Assembly (NCBI RefSeq): GCF_000721075.1
Contig: NZ_JOEQ01000001.1
Span: 310,001 to 374,000 of the forward strand
Source of the DNA: Streptosporangium amethystogenes
Lineage (GTDB): Bacteria; Actinomycetota; Actinomycetes; Streptosporangiales; Streptosporangiaceae
Direction: 5' to 3'
Length of the DNA stretch: 64,000 nt
Translations under genes and position numbers: made by a program
Notes under the pieces: model-generated
What the model was told of the DNA's origin: nothing
The model's input: the letters and a program-made list of their open reading frames with translations, nothing else
The model's database searches: none
Shown: positions 42,868 to 50,995 of the stretch, piece by piece
Layout: each line of letters opens with the position of its first letter
Numbering within the stretch: position 1 is the first letter of the stretch

Positions 42868-43617
42868 ATGGGTCTTCTGGACGGCAAGGTCGCGCTGGTC
42901 ACCGGTGGCGCCAGGGGCATGGGCGAGTCCCATGTACGGCTGTTCCTGCAGGAGGGGGCGCGGGTCGTCTTCGGCGACGTGCTCGACGAGGAGGGCAAGG
43001 CGCTCGCGGAGGAGACCGGGGCGCTCTTCGTCCACCAGGACGTGACCAGGCCCGGGGACTGGCAGCGCGCGGTCGGTGCCGCCGTCGACACCTATGGCAA
43101 GCTCGATGTGCTGGTCAACAATGCCGGAATCCTGAAATTTCGTCGGATCGAGGATATGGCGCTGGAGGAGTTCGAGCGCGTCCTCGACGTCAACCTCAAG
43201 GGGACCTGGCTCGGCGTCAAGTCCGTGATCGAGCCGATGAGGGCCGCCGGGCGGGGCTCGATCGTGAACATCTCCTCGGTCGAGGGCTTCATCGGCGCCG
43301 AGGGCATGTCCGCCTACTCCGCCTCCAAGTTCGGCGTACGCGGGGTGACCAAGGCCGCGGCCCGCGAGCTCGCCCAGTTCAAGATCCGGGTGAACTCCGT
43401 GCACCCCGGCGCGATCAACACCTCCATGGTGCTGGATCCGGAGATCATCGCCAAGGTGGACGCGGAGGCGTTCATGAAGTCCATGGTCATCAAGCGTTTC
43501 GCCAAGCCTGTCGAGGTGTCCCACGTGGTGGCCTTCCTCTCCTCCGACCGGGCGAGCTACTGCACCGGCAGCGAGTTCACGGTGGACGGCGGCCTGCTGA
43601 CCGGCGCGGGCTACTGA
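42868..43617 (+). CDS. SDR resembling 3-alpha/20-beta-hydroxysteroid dehydrogenase
   Basis: 249 residues. The sequence LDGKVALVTGGARGMGESHVRLF, VFGDVLDEEGKALAEE, VLVNNAGIL, SIVNISSVEG, YSASKFGVRG and VNSVHPGAINTSM closely follow 20-beta-hydroxysteroid dehydrogenases such as mycobacterial FabG3 (Rv2002). Catalytic Ser, Tyr and Lys are all present. GAGGAG lies 7 nt before ATG 42868. It is the last gene of the operon that starts with DUF35 and supports a steroid-related role for the whole unit. Confidence 0.9.
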   Translation: MGLLDGKVALVTGGARGMGESHVRLFLQEGARVVFGDVLDEEGKALAEETGALFVHQDVTRPGDWQRAVGAAVDTYGKLDVLVNNAGILKFRRIEDMALEEFERVLDVNLKGTWLGVKSVIEPMRAAGRGSIVNISSVEGFIGAEGMSAYSASKFGVRGVTKAAARELAQFKIRVNSVHPGAINTSMVLDPEIIAKVDAEAFMKSMVIKRFAKPVEVSHVVAFLSSDRASYCTGSEFTVDGGLLTGAGY

Positions 43618-43745
43618 TCCACCGGCGCCCATCCGGTCGCGGTCACGGCGCGTACGGGGGCGAACCCCCCTGCGCATAGTGTGGATGGTGCCGGTCGGAC
43701 CCGAACCTGTGACGGTTCGCCTGCCGAGGCCGGCGTGAGGCGCTG

Positions 43746-46136
43746 ATGGATGAGGTGGCACCGGCCACCCCGAAACGGTGGCAGACAGTGGGGCTGCCAC
43801 CCGAGGTGACCAGTTTCGTAGGACGTCGGCATGAGGTGGCCGAGGTCAAGCGCCTGCTGTCCAGAGCCCGCGTGGTGACCCTCACCGGCCCCGGCGGCGT
43901 CGGCAAGACCCGGCTGGCCCTGCGCGTCGCGGCCGACGTCCAGCGGGCCTTTCCCGACGGGGTGTGGCTGGTCGAGCTCGCCGGGCTGAAGGACCCCGAA
44001 CTGCTCGGCACGACGGTGAGCGAGGCCCTGGCGATCATGGACACCTCGCCCAGTCCTCCGGTGGAGGTGGTCGCCGAGCACCTCAGGAAGAAGCGCGCGC
44101 TGCTGATCCTCGACAACTGCGAGCACCTCCTGCGGGACTGCGCCGTGCTGGTGGAGATCCTGGTGCGTTCGGCCCCCGCCCTGCGGATCCTCACCACCAG
44201 CCGGCAGGCGCTGGGCATCTCCGCCGAGCAGACGCTGGCCGTGCCGACGCTGCCGCTGCCGCCGCCGGCCTCCGGCTCCGACCGTCCGAGGCTGCCGGCC
44301 GAACCCGCCACCCAGGCCGAGGCGGTACGGCTGTTCGCCGAGCGGGCCTGCGCCGTCCTATCGGATTTCACGGTCACCGAGGCCAACCGGGCCGCCGTGG
44401 AGCAGATCTGCCGCAGGCTGGACGGTATCCCGCTGGCGATCGAGCTGGCGGCCGCACGGTTGCGGGCGCTCTCTCCCGAGGAACTGCTGGCCAGGCTGGA
44501 CGACCGGTTCCGGCTGCTCACCGGTGGTTCGCCCACGACGCTGCCCCGCCAGCAGACGTTGCGCGCGCTGATCGACTGGAGCTACGCCCTCTGCACGCAG
44601 AAGGAGCAGCTGCTGTGGGCGCGCGTCTCGGTGTTCGCCGACGGCCTGGACCTTGAGGCGGCCGAGGCAGTCTGCTCGGGGGACGGCATCGATCGCGAGG
44701 AGGTGATCGACCTGGTGATCGGGCTGGTGGGCAAGTCCGTCCTGATCAAGGAGGATTCCCCCGCCGCCCCCTCGGTGACCCGCTACCGGCTGCTGGAGAC
44801 GATCCGGCAGTACGGCCGGGAGCGGCTCGTGGACCTGGGTCAGGAGACCGCGCTCCGGCGGCTGCACCGCGACCACTACCGGCGGCTGTCCGCAAAGGCG
44901 TACGCGCAGCGGTTCGGCCCTTTCCAGGTGGCCTGGTTCGGCAGGTTGAACCTCGAACACGCCAACCTGCGCACCGCGCTGGAGTACTGCTTCACCGACC
45001 CCGGGGGGGTCCCCATCGCCCTGGGCATGGCCACCGACCTGCTCTACCACTGGATCACGAGCCACTACCTCAGCGAGGGCCGTCACTGGCTGGACCGGAG
45101 CCTGCCGGCGGTCACCGAACCCGACGAGATTCGGGGCCGCGCGCTGTGGTCCAACAGCTGGCTGGCCATCATCCAGGCCGACGTCACCGCCGCCGCGGCG
45201 ATGCTGGAGGAGGCCCGGGCGCTGGGAGACCGGCCCGGGAACGAGCCGATCCTGGGCTATGTCGCGCTCTACTCGGGGATGATCGCCATGTCCCGGGGGG
45301 ACATCGGAGCCGCGATCGAGCTCTACCGGGAGGCGGCGGCGCGGCACCGCGCCGACGACGACCCGACGGGCCTGGCCCTGACGCTCATCCGGCTCTGCCT
45401 CGCCCACTCCTTCCTGGGCGACTGGGAGAATTCCGTCTCCGCGGGCGAGGAGTGCCTCACGCTCTGCGAAGCCCACGGGGAGGGCTGGCACCGGGCCTAC
45501 GCGATGATGGCGCTCGGCATCGGGGTCTGGTCCCGGGGCGACGCCCGGCGCGCGACCGAGCTGGAGAAGGAGAGCCTGAGGTTCAACCGCTCGCTCGACG
45601 ATCTGCTGGGCCTCGGCGTCAACCTGGAGGTGCTGGCCTGGATCGCCGCCGCGGAGGGGGACCACCGGCGGGCGGCCGTACTGCTGGGGATCCTGGAGAC
45701 GATCTGGCAGGCGGTCGGGGCACCGATGTCCGGGTTCGGACACCTCACGCACTACCACGACGAGTGCGAGGCCCGTACGCGTGAGGCCCTCGGGAAAGTG
45801 GCCTTCGACGCGACCGTCAGGCGGGGCGCGAGGCTGTCCTGCGACGAGGCGCTGGCCTTCGCCCTGGACGAGGGCGCTCGCTCAGGCGGGCATCCCGGCA
45901 GGGCCGAGCCGTCGCCGTCCCCGCTGACCCGCAGGGAGACCGAGATCGCCCAGCTCGTCGCCCGGGGACTGAGCAACAAGGAGATCGCGGCCTCGCTGAC
46001 GATCGCCCAGCGCACCGCGGAGGGTCATGTCGAGCACATCATGACCAAACTGGGCTTCCACTCCCGGGCCCAGATCGCCGTCTGGATCGGCGAGCGCAAC
46101 CGGGACACGGACGAGAACCGCCCCTCCGGCACCTGA
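43746..46136 (+). CDS. Large ATP-binding LuxR-family regulator
   Basis: 796 residues. An N-terminal AAA/NB-ARC-like ATPase has Walker A TGPGGVGKT (48-55) and Walker B LLILDNCEH, then a winged-helix region and TPR-like repeats (about 400-690), and a LuxR helix-turn-helix at the C-terminus: LTRRETEIAQLVARGLSNKEIAASLTIAQRTAEGHVEHIMTKLGF. Signal-transducing ATPases of this type respond to small molecules or partner proteins. GAGG precedes the ATG by 6 nt. It begins 128 bp after the SDR operon on the same strand but has no operator of the KstR2 type. Targets unknown. A strong terminator follows. Confidence 0.92.
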   Translation: MDEVAPATPKRWQTVGLPPEVTSFVGRRHEVAEVKRLLSRARVVTLTGPGGVGKTRLALRVAADVQRAFPDGVWLVELAGLKDPELLGTTVSEALAIMDTSPSPPVEVVAEHLRKKRALLILDNCEHLLRDCAVLVEILVRSAPALRILTTSRQALGISAEQTLAVPTLPLPPPASGSDRPRLPAEPATQAEAVRLFAERACAVLSDFTVTEANRAAVEQICRRLDGIPLAIELAAARLRALSPEELLARLDDRFRLLTGGSPTTLPRQQTLRALIDWSYALCTQKEQLLWARVSVFADGLDLEAAEAVCSGDGIDREEVIDLVIGLVGKSVLIKEDSPAAPSVTRYRLLETIRQYGRERLVDLGQETALRRLHRDHYRRLSAKAYAQRFGPFQVAWFGRLNLEHANLRTALEYCFTDPGGVPIALGMATDLLYHWITSHYLSEGRHWLDRSLPAVTEPDEIRGRALWSNSWLAIIQADVTAAAAMLEEARALGDRPGNEPILGYVALYSGMIAMSRGDIGAAIELYREAAARHRADDDPTGLALTLIRLCLAHSFLGDWENSVSAGEECLTLCEAHGEGWHRAYAMMALGIGVWSRGDARRATELEKESLRFNRSLDDLLGLGVNLEVLAWIAAAEGDHRRAAVLLGILETIWQAVGAPMSGFGHLTHYHDECEARTREALGKVAFDATVRRGARLSCDEALAFALDEGARSGGHPGRAEPSPSPLTRRETEIAQLVARGLSNKEIAASLTIAQRTAEGHVEHIMTKLGFHSRAQIAVWIGERNRDTDENRPSGT

Positions 46137-46156
46137 CGGGAGGAGGGAAGGGGGAC

Positions 46157-46195
46157 GCCGGAGCCGACGAGTGCGGCGATCTCGTCGGCTCCGGC
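46157..46195. terminator. Terminator after LuxR gene
   Basis: GCCGGAGCCGACGAG and CTCGTCGGCTCCGGC make a perfect 15-bp stem with a 9-nt loop, 20 bp after the stop codon, between convergent genes. Confidence 0.85.
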
Positions 46196-46299
46196 GGACG
46201 GCGGAGGGCGAGTCAGGGAACTCGGCCTCCGCTCTTCGGAGGTGGTATGTGGGTCCGGCTCCCGGCGGGGGTCGACCGGCGTATATGGCGGACCCGCGG

Positions 46300-46848
46300 T
46301 CAGCGCTCGGCGGCGGCGTACGCGGGGAGCTCGAACCAGACGGCCTTGCCCGCACAGGTGCGGTCGCTACCCCAGCAGCAGGAGAGCAGGTCGAGCAGGT
46401 ACAGCCCGCGGCCCCGCTCGTCGTCCTCGCGCGCCTGGCACACCTGGATCGGGGAGGGGTCGGGGTCCGTGTCCTCGACCTCGCAGCGCAGCAGGCCGTC
46501 CTCCAAGGAGAGGGCGAGCCTGATGGTCCCCCGCGAGTGGCGCAGCGCGTTGGTGACCAGCTCGCTGACGAGCAGCTCGGCGACCGTGCTGTGTTCCTCC
46601 CGCAGCCCCCAGTCCGCCAGGCAGGCGCGGGTCATCCGGCGTGCCCGGGGTACGGATGACGACTCGGGCGTGAGGGAGAACGACGTCTCCTTCACGTCCG
46701 GCCTCTCGGGGCGGGGGGCCGTGGACGCCACCTCCGCAGGGTGTGGCTCGCGCACGCGGCCGTCGCCGACGGCGACCGGCCACGGCTGGGTGACCTGCTG
46801 GAGTGGCGCGCCCGGTCCCTGGTCGGTGGGAACGCGGACCGGACTCAT
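46300..46848 (-). CDS. RsbW-like anti-sigma/ATP-binding protein
   Basis: 182 residues. After about 50 flexible residues the HATPase_c fold of RsbW-type serine kinases follows: SSVPRARRMTRACLADWGL, AELLVSELVTNALRHSRG (N-box) and EVEDTDPDPSPI (G1), GRGLYLLDLLSCCWG (G2). Such proteins are numerous in streptomycetes and control sigma factors or development. The ATG overlaps the upstream DUF5999 stop by 4 nt (ATGA), so the two are co-translated. No sigma factor gene adjoins. Confidence 0.88.
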   Translation of the reverse strand: MSPVRVPTDQGPGAPLQQVTQPWPVAVGDGRVREPHPAEVASTAPRPERPDVKETSFSLTPESSSVPRARRMTRACLADWGLREEHSTVAELLVSELVTNALRHSRGTIRLALSLEDGLLRCEVEDTDPDPSPIQVCQAREDDERGRGLYLLDLLSCCWGSDRTCAGKAVWFELPAYAAAER

Positions 46849-47054
46849 GCCGCCTGCCTCATCGGAACGCGGTGGGCGGACATGTCGTGGACGGGAGTGC
46901 TCCGCCCGTCCGGCAGGAGCGCTCCGGTGTCATCGAAGACCACGACGCCGTTGCAGAGCAGACCCCACCCCTGCTCGGGGTGGAAGGCCACGAGGGACGC
47001 GGCTTCGTGATCGGGGGCGCTTGCGAGAGGGCATCGCGGCTGGTGCTGACACAT
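46845..47054 (-). CDS. DUF5999 small protein
   Basis: 69 residues beginning MCQHQPRCPLASAPDHEAA and continuing HPEQGWGLLCNGVVVFDDTGALLPDG, the whole pattern of the DUF5999 family in actinomycetes. The Cys/His set at the N-terminus (C2, H4, C8) may bind metal. AAGG lies 8 nt before the ATG. The family has no known function; coupling to an RsbW-like kinase is seen here by overlap and suggests a joint regulatory role. Confidence 0.88.
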   Translation of the reverse strand: MCQHQPRCPLASAPDHEAASLVAFHPEQGWGLLCNGVVVFDDTGALLPDGRSTPVHDMSAHRVPMRQAA

Positions 47055-47531
47055 GGCTCGTACCTTTGATCCTTCATTGGTTGCAGTTGAGCCTTCGATG
47101 TGACGAGCATCCCTCAGCAGCGATCCCGTCATATCGGGATAAATACCTATATCCATACCCATTTCGCCGATGGTAAAGAGGACGGCCCTCGGCAGGGGGG
47201 ATGGTCAACGGGACCGATCCGAGCGGAGACAGGCGCTCCCGGCTCCGGTTGCGGCCGCCCCGTAGATCTTTTCGCCGAACGGTCTGCCCGCGAAAGATCG
47301 CACGAAAGCCCGCTGACGTCGCCTTTTGTCTAGATATATGACTTCGAGTGACTTTGCGCGCACTTTAGACTGTCGTGACCTATCCTTGAGGCCGGGTAAC
47401 CTCCCTCGTCACGGAAGACAACCGGCCAGTGGTGCCGCCGCACGCGTCCCACCCGTCCCTCGGGAAGCTCGCGTGAACGCGCCGTCGCTCAACCCCGTCT
47501 CCCGGTGGCCAGGTCGCGAGGCGGAGCGACC
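47055..47531. other. Divergent intergenic region before CHAP gene
   Basis: 477 bp. The central part is unusually AT-rich for this DNA (ATATCGGGATAAATACCTATATCC at 47130-47155 and GTCTAGATATATGAC at 47329-47343) and probably holds promoters for the DUF5999 pair and the CHAP gene. I looked for a c-di-AMP riboswitch, common before cell-wall hydrolases, and did not find its conserved elements. Confidence 0.45.
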
Positions 47532-49109
47532 ATGCCCGCACGGCCGCCGGGGGTCCCCCTGAAACCTCATATGACCCCTGAGATGCAGAAGTTCATCAAG
47601 CTGCTGGAGAGCCAGCTCGGATACTCCGAGAAGAGCGGCGGCTACACCAAGTTCGGCGACTGGTACGGCAGGACCGTCGAGTTCGACGCCGACTACACCG
47701 CCGCCCCCTGGTGCGACATGTACCTCTCCTGGGCGGCCGCCAAGCTGGGCTACCAGGAGTGGGTCGGCCAGTTCGCCTACACCGTCTACCACGCCCGGTG
47801 GTTTCGCCAGCAGGACGCCTGGGGCACCACTCCCAGGCCCGGGGCCATCGTCTTCTTCGACTGGAGCGGTTCGAAGAGGATCGACGGCATCGACCACGTG
47901 GGGATCGTCACCCGGGTCGAGGGGAACAGGATCCACACGATCGAGGGCAACATCGACGGTGGGATCGCCAAGCGCAAGGAACGCGACACCGGCAAGGTCG
48001 TCGGCTACGGGTATCCGGAGAAGATCAAGGCCCGGCTGGACCGGGAGGCCACCGAGAAGCAGACGGTTCTCGATCCCGCCGCCACCACCACCGCCACCGC
48101 GGGTGGGGGCGGTGGCGGCGGCAACCTGGTGGCGGTCGATCCGGGACCCGACCTGCTCGCCCTGGTCCCCGCCCCCGTCCCCGCGAGAAAGACCCCGGAG
48201 TCCGCGGGCCCCGGCAAGGCCGGACAGGCCCCCGGGCACGCCACCGGGACAGCCGCCCGAAACGGCCGGGAGGCCACCTCGGGGAACCGCGGCGAGACCA
48301 CCTCGGGAGATGACGGCGGGACCGTCTCGGGGAACGGCGACGGGACCGCCACGTCGCGGCAGAGCGGCACCGCGAACACCTCGGACGGTGACCGGGCGGT
48401 CACCGGAACGCCCGGTCAGGCCCGGGTACCGGCCCCCGCCGGCCGTACCTCACCGGGCAAGCACGCCAAGGCCGCCACCGCCGACACCAGCGCGCTCGCC
48501 GTCTCGCCGACCGCCACCGTCCGTGATCTCACCGTGTATCCCCCGGAGCTCGGCACCCCCGCCGTGCTCGCGCCGGTGCTGCTCGCCGCGGTGGCGATCA
48601 TCGCGCACACCAGGGCCAAGCAGTCGAGGGTACGGCTCGCCCTTGCCGCCGAGCGCACCGCGCCGGTCACCCCGTCCCGCAGGGCTCCGGGCCGCCGCCG
48701 CGCCGCCGGCCGGACCGGTACTCCCGGCCGTTCCAACGCGCCCTACCGGGGCAGGCGTCGTTTGCACGAGCGTCCCGTGGTGGAGTCGTCCACCTTCGTG
48801 CAGGACGCTCCGTTGCGTGGCCGCCGCCACCGCCGGGCCGACTCTGTGATCACCACCACCATCCCGGCCACCCCGGCCCATTCCGCCCACCCCGTCCGCT
48901 CCACCATGCCCGCTCACCTGGCCACCGGCCCGAGAACGGCCACCATCTCCGCCTCCCTCCCCATGGCCCGGAGCGGCCGGAGTGGTCAGGGCGGCCGGGG
49001 CGGTCCTGCCACCTCGGCCGGCTCCCTCACCTCATCCGCCGAACCAGGCGACGTCCTGGTGCACAGCGGCTACCGGGGACGCCGCCGCAGGACAGGGGTG
49101 CCGGCCTAG
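47532..49109 (+). CDS. CHAP-domain protein with membrane segment and basic tail
   Basis: 525 residues. The N-terminal 165 form a CHAP/NlpC-type amidase fold with Cys61 (PWCDMYLSWAA), His122 (IDHVGIVTRV) and an acidic/Asn site in HTIEGNI (138-140). A long Gly/Thr/Pro-rich linker (about 185-325) follows, then one membrane segment near 342-358 (VLAPVLLAAVAIIAHT), and a highly basic tail with several RGRRR motifs. No N-terminal signal peptide is seen, so the topology is odd. ATG 47532 has GAGGCGGAG upstream; GTG 47505 is the alternative. A role in peptidoglycan is likely by family. Confidence 0.82.
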   Translation: MPARPPGVPLKPHMTPEMQKFIKLLESQLGYSEKSGGYTKFGDWYGRTVEFDADYTAAPWCDMYLSWAAAKLGYQEWVGQFAYTVYHARWFRQQDAWGTTPRPGAIVFFDWSGSKRIDGIDHVGIVTRVEGNRIHTIEGNIDGGIAKRKERDTGKVVGYGYPEKIKARLDREATEKQTVLDPAATTTATAGGGGGGGNLVAVDPGPDLLALVPAPVPARKTPESAGPGKAGQAPGHATGTAARNGREATSGNRGETTSGDDGGTVSGNGDGTATSRQSGTANTSDGDRAVTGTPGQARVPAPAGRTSPGKHAKAATADTSALAVSPTATVRDLTVYPPELGTPAVLAPVLLAAVAIIAHTRAKQSRVRLALAAERTAPVTPSRRAPGRRRAAGRTGTPGRSNAPYRGRRRLHERPVVESSTFVQDAPLRGRRHRRADSVITTTIPATPAHSAHPVRSTMPAHLATGPRTATISASLPMARSGRSGQGGRGGPATSAGSLTSSAEPGDVLVHSGYRGRRRRTGVPA

Positions 49110-49122
49110 GGACCCGACGAAT

Positions 49123-49944
49123 CTAGAAATGATCGGCGGCGAAGGCGGCCAGCGCGGCCACGGCGTCGCGGCTGCGTCGCCAGGGGCGGACGATCATGCG
49201 GTCCACGCCGAGCCTCTCCCAGCGCGGGATCTCGGCGGGGCCGCCGAGCTCGTAGGCGTGCACGGTCACCGAGAAGGGGCGGTCGTCGCGGAGCGCGGCG
49301 AGCCTGTCGAGCTGCGGGCGGATCGTCTCCAGGGAGTGCGGCATGCTGATCCAGCCGTCGCAGAGCCGGGCGGCCCGCCGCAGGGCCGCGCCCGACTCGC
49401 CCCCGGCGAGGATCGGCAGCCGGTCCTGGACCGGTTTGGGCTCGAACGCGACCTCGGGGAAGTGGTGGAAACGGCCCGCGTGCGCGACGACCGGCTCAGA
49501 CCAGAGTCGCCGGGTCACCTCGATCGCCTCGTCCAGGCGTGGGCCCCGGGTCGCGAAGTCCACCCCGGCCGCCAGCCACTCCCCCTCGTACCAACCGGCA
49601 CCGACCCCGCAGATCGCCCGCCCTCCCGAGACCCTGTCCAGGGTGGCGAAGGCGCGGGCGGAGACGAAGGGATGCCGCAGCGCGTAGAGGTGCACGGCGG
49701 TGCCGAGCCGTACCCGCGAGGTCAGCCCGGCCAGCCAGCACAGGTAGGCGGGGGCGTCGAAGAGCGGGGTGACCGGGGAGATGCCCGGCCTGTCGGTTCC
49801 CGGATAGACGGCCAGCGACAGGTCGGTGGTGAACACCAGGTGCTCGGGCAGCCAGACCGACTCGAACCCCAGCTCGTCGGCGGCGACCGCGACGTCCCGC
49901 CACGCGTCCGGATGGATCAGCCCCAGCGGGACCCCGAACCTCAC
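49123..49944 (-). CDS. F420-type luciferase-like oxidoreductase
   Basis: 273 residues of the LLM family. VAVAADELGFESVWLPEHLVF, RVRLGTAVHLYALRHPFVSARAFATLDRVSGGRAICGVGAGWYEGE and LPILAGGESGAALRRAARLCDGW match F420-dependent members. The GTG start has GAGGGGGG upstream. It follows two acyl-CoA dehydrogenase genes on the same strand by 52 bp and likely shares their promoter at operator site 8. It would be the second luciferase-like enzyme in the proposed regulon. Substrate unknown. Confidence 0.87.
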   Translation of the reverse strand: MRFGVPLGLIHPDAWRDVAVAADELGFESVWLPEHLVFTTDLSLAVYPGTDRPGISPVTPLFDAPAYLCWLAGLTSRVRLGTAVHLYALRHPFVSARAFATLDRVSGGRAICGVGAGWYEGEWLAAGVDFATRGPRLDEAIEVTRRLWSEPVVAHAGRFHHFPEVAFEPKPVQDRLPILAGGESGAALRRAARLCDGWISMPHSLETIRPQLDRLAALRDDRPFSVTVHAYELGGPAEIPRWERLGVDRMIVRPWRRSRDAVAALAAFAADHF

Positions 49945-49996
49945 AACGCCCCCCTCGATGGCCGGCCCCGCTCGTGGCCGGCCGGGACCTCCCGGC

Positions 49997-50995
49997 TCAC
50001 GGCCACCTCACCGGTCCGGCGGAACCGAGGATCTCGGCTCTCAGCCGGGACCGGTGCAGGGCGGTGCCGCCGTAGGCGGCGGAGAGGGACCACACCCGGG
50101 CGAGCCACAGGTGCAGATCGAGTTCCTCGGTGTAGCCGATCGCGCCGTGTACCTGAAGCGCGGTCCTGGCGGCCAGCTCGGCGGCCTCTCCGGCGGCGGC
50201 CTTGGCCGCGGCGACGTCCCGGCCGGCGGTCGGCAGCCCCCTGTCCACCGCGAAGGCCGCGGCGTAGACCAGCGGCGCGGCGAACTCGACGGCCACCGCC
50301 ACGTCGGCGAGCAGGTGCTTGACCGCCTGGAAGGACCCGATCTGGACACCGAACTGCCTGCGGGTCAACGCGTGGCCGACGCTCGTCTCCAGCAGATGCC
50401 TGGCCGCCCCGACCAGCTGGGCGGCGACCGCCACGGTGACCGCGCGGATCGCGGGGGCCACCGGGGCCGTGAGCCGAGTCACACCGTCGGATTCCGCGTC
50501 GGATTCCAGGTCGAAATCCACCGCGAACAGCCTTCTGCTCCGATCGACCCCCGACTGGGGCGTGAGCCGTGCCCGCCCTGGCGTCACCGCGTACGGGACG
50601 CCGTCGCGCTCGACGACCAGCAGGTCCGCCAGGTCCGCGTCGGGAGAGTAGACCTGGTCGCCGACGCGCACGCTCACCCGCAGCGAGCCCGCGGCGAGCT
50701 TGCCCAGCAGCGGGTCACCGGCGAGCAGCACGGGGGCCGCCACCGCCGTCTCGGCCACCGGACCGGGGAGTGCGACCCTGCCCGTCTCCTCGAAGGCGAG
50801 CACCGCGTCGAGGAGTCCCAGCCCGAGGCCGTCGTGTTCCTCGGGGACCAACAGCCCGAACAGTCCGATCTCGGCGAGCCGTGACCAGGCGGGGGTCCGC
50901 TCCGTCCGCGCGGCCCGAGCCGGGCAGTGCGCGGCGAGTACCTCCCTGACCGTGGCGGCCAGTGCGAGCTGGTCATCGGTGAAGGCGAAGTTCAT
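49997..50995 (-). CDS. Acyl-CoA dehydrogenase (short FadE)
   Basis: 332 residues, shorter than usual (about 380). The N-terminal helical domain (FTDDQLALAATVREVLAAHCPA, LGLGLLDAVLAFEETGRVALPGP) and C-terminal RRQFGVQIGSFQAVKHLLADV and TALQVHGAIGYTEELDLHLWLAR are present, while the middle beta domain is short. The form resembles one subunit of the heteromeric acyl-CoA dehydrogenases that act on steroid CoA esters. It starts 4 nt within the end of the upstream fadE gene (overlap), so the two probably form an alpha2-beta2 complex. Confidence 0.88.
   Translation of the reverse strand: MNFAFTDDQLALAATVREVLAAHCPARAARTERTPAWSRLAEIGLFGLLVPEEHDGLGLGLLDAVLAFEETGRVALPGPVAETAVAAPVLLAGDPLLGKLAAGSLRVSVRVGDQVYSPDADLADLLVVERDGVPYAVTPGRARLTPQSGVDRSRRLFAVDFDLESDAESDGVTRLTAPVAPAIRAVTVAVAAQLVGAARHLLETSVGHALTRRQFGVQIGSFQAVKHLLADVAVAVEFAAPLVYAAAFAVDRGLPTAGRDVAAAKAAAGEAAELAARTALQVHGAIGYTEELDLHLWLARVWSLSAAYGGTALHRSRLRAEILGSAGPVRWP

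Noticed and set aside
40056..43091. A very long open frame on the minus strand (about 1,000 codons) opposite the ligase operon
   Set aside because: It is antisense to three genes with intact catalytic motifs, is rich in Arg, Gly, Pro and His, and has no domain. Long antisense frames are expected in DNA with this third-position GC bias.
47055..47531. Possible c-di-AMP (ydaO-type) riboswitch before the CHAP-domain gene
   Set aside because: Such elements precede many actinobacterial cell-wall hydrolase genes, but the conserved segments and paired arms could not be found here.
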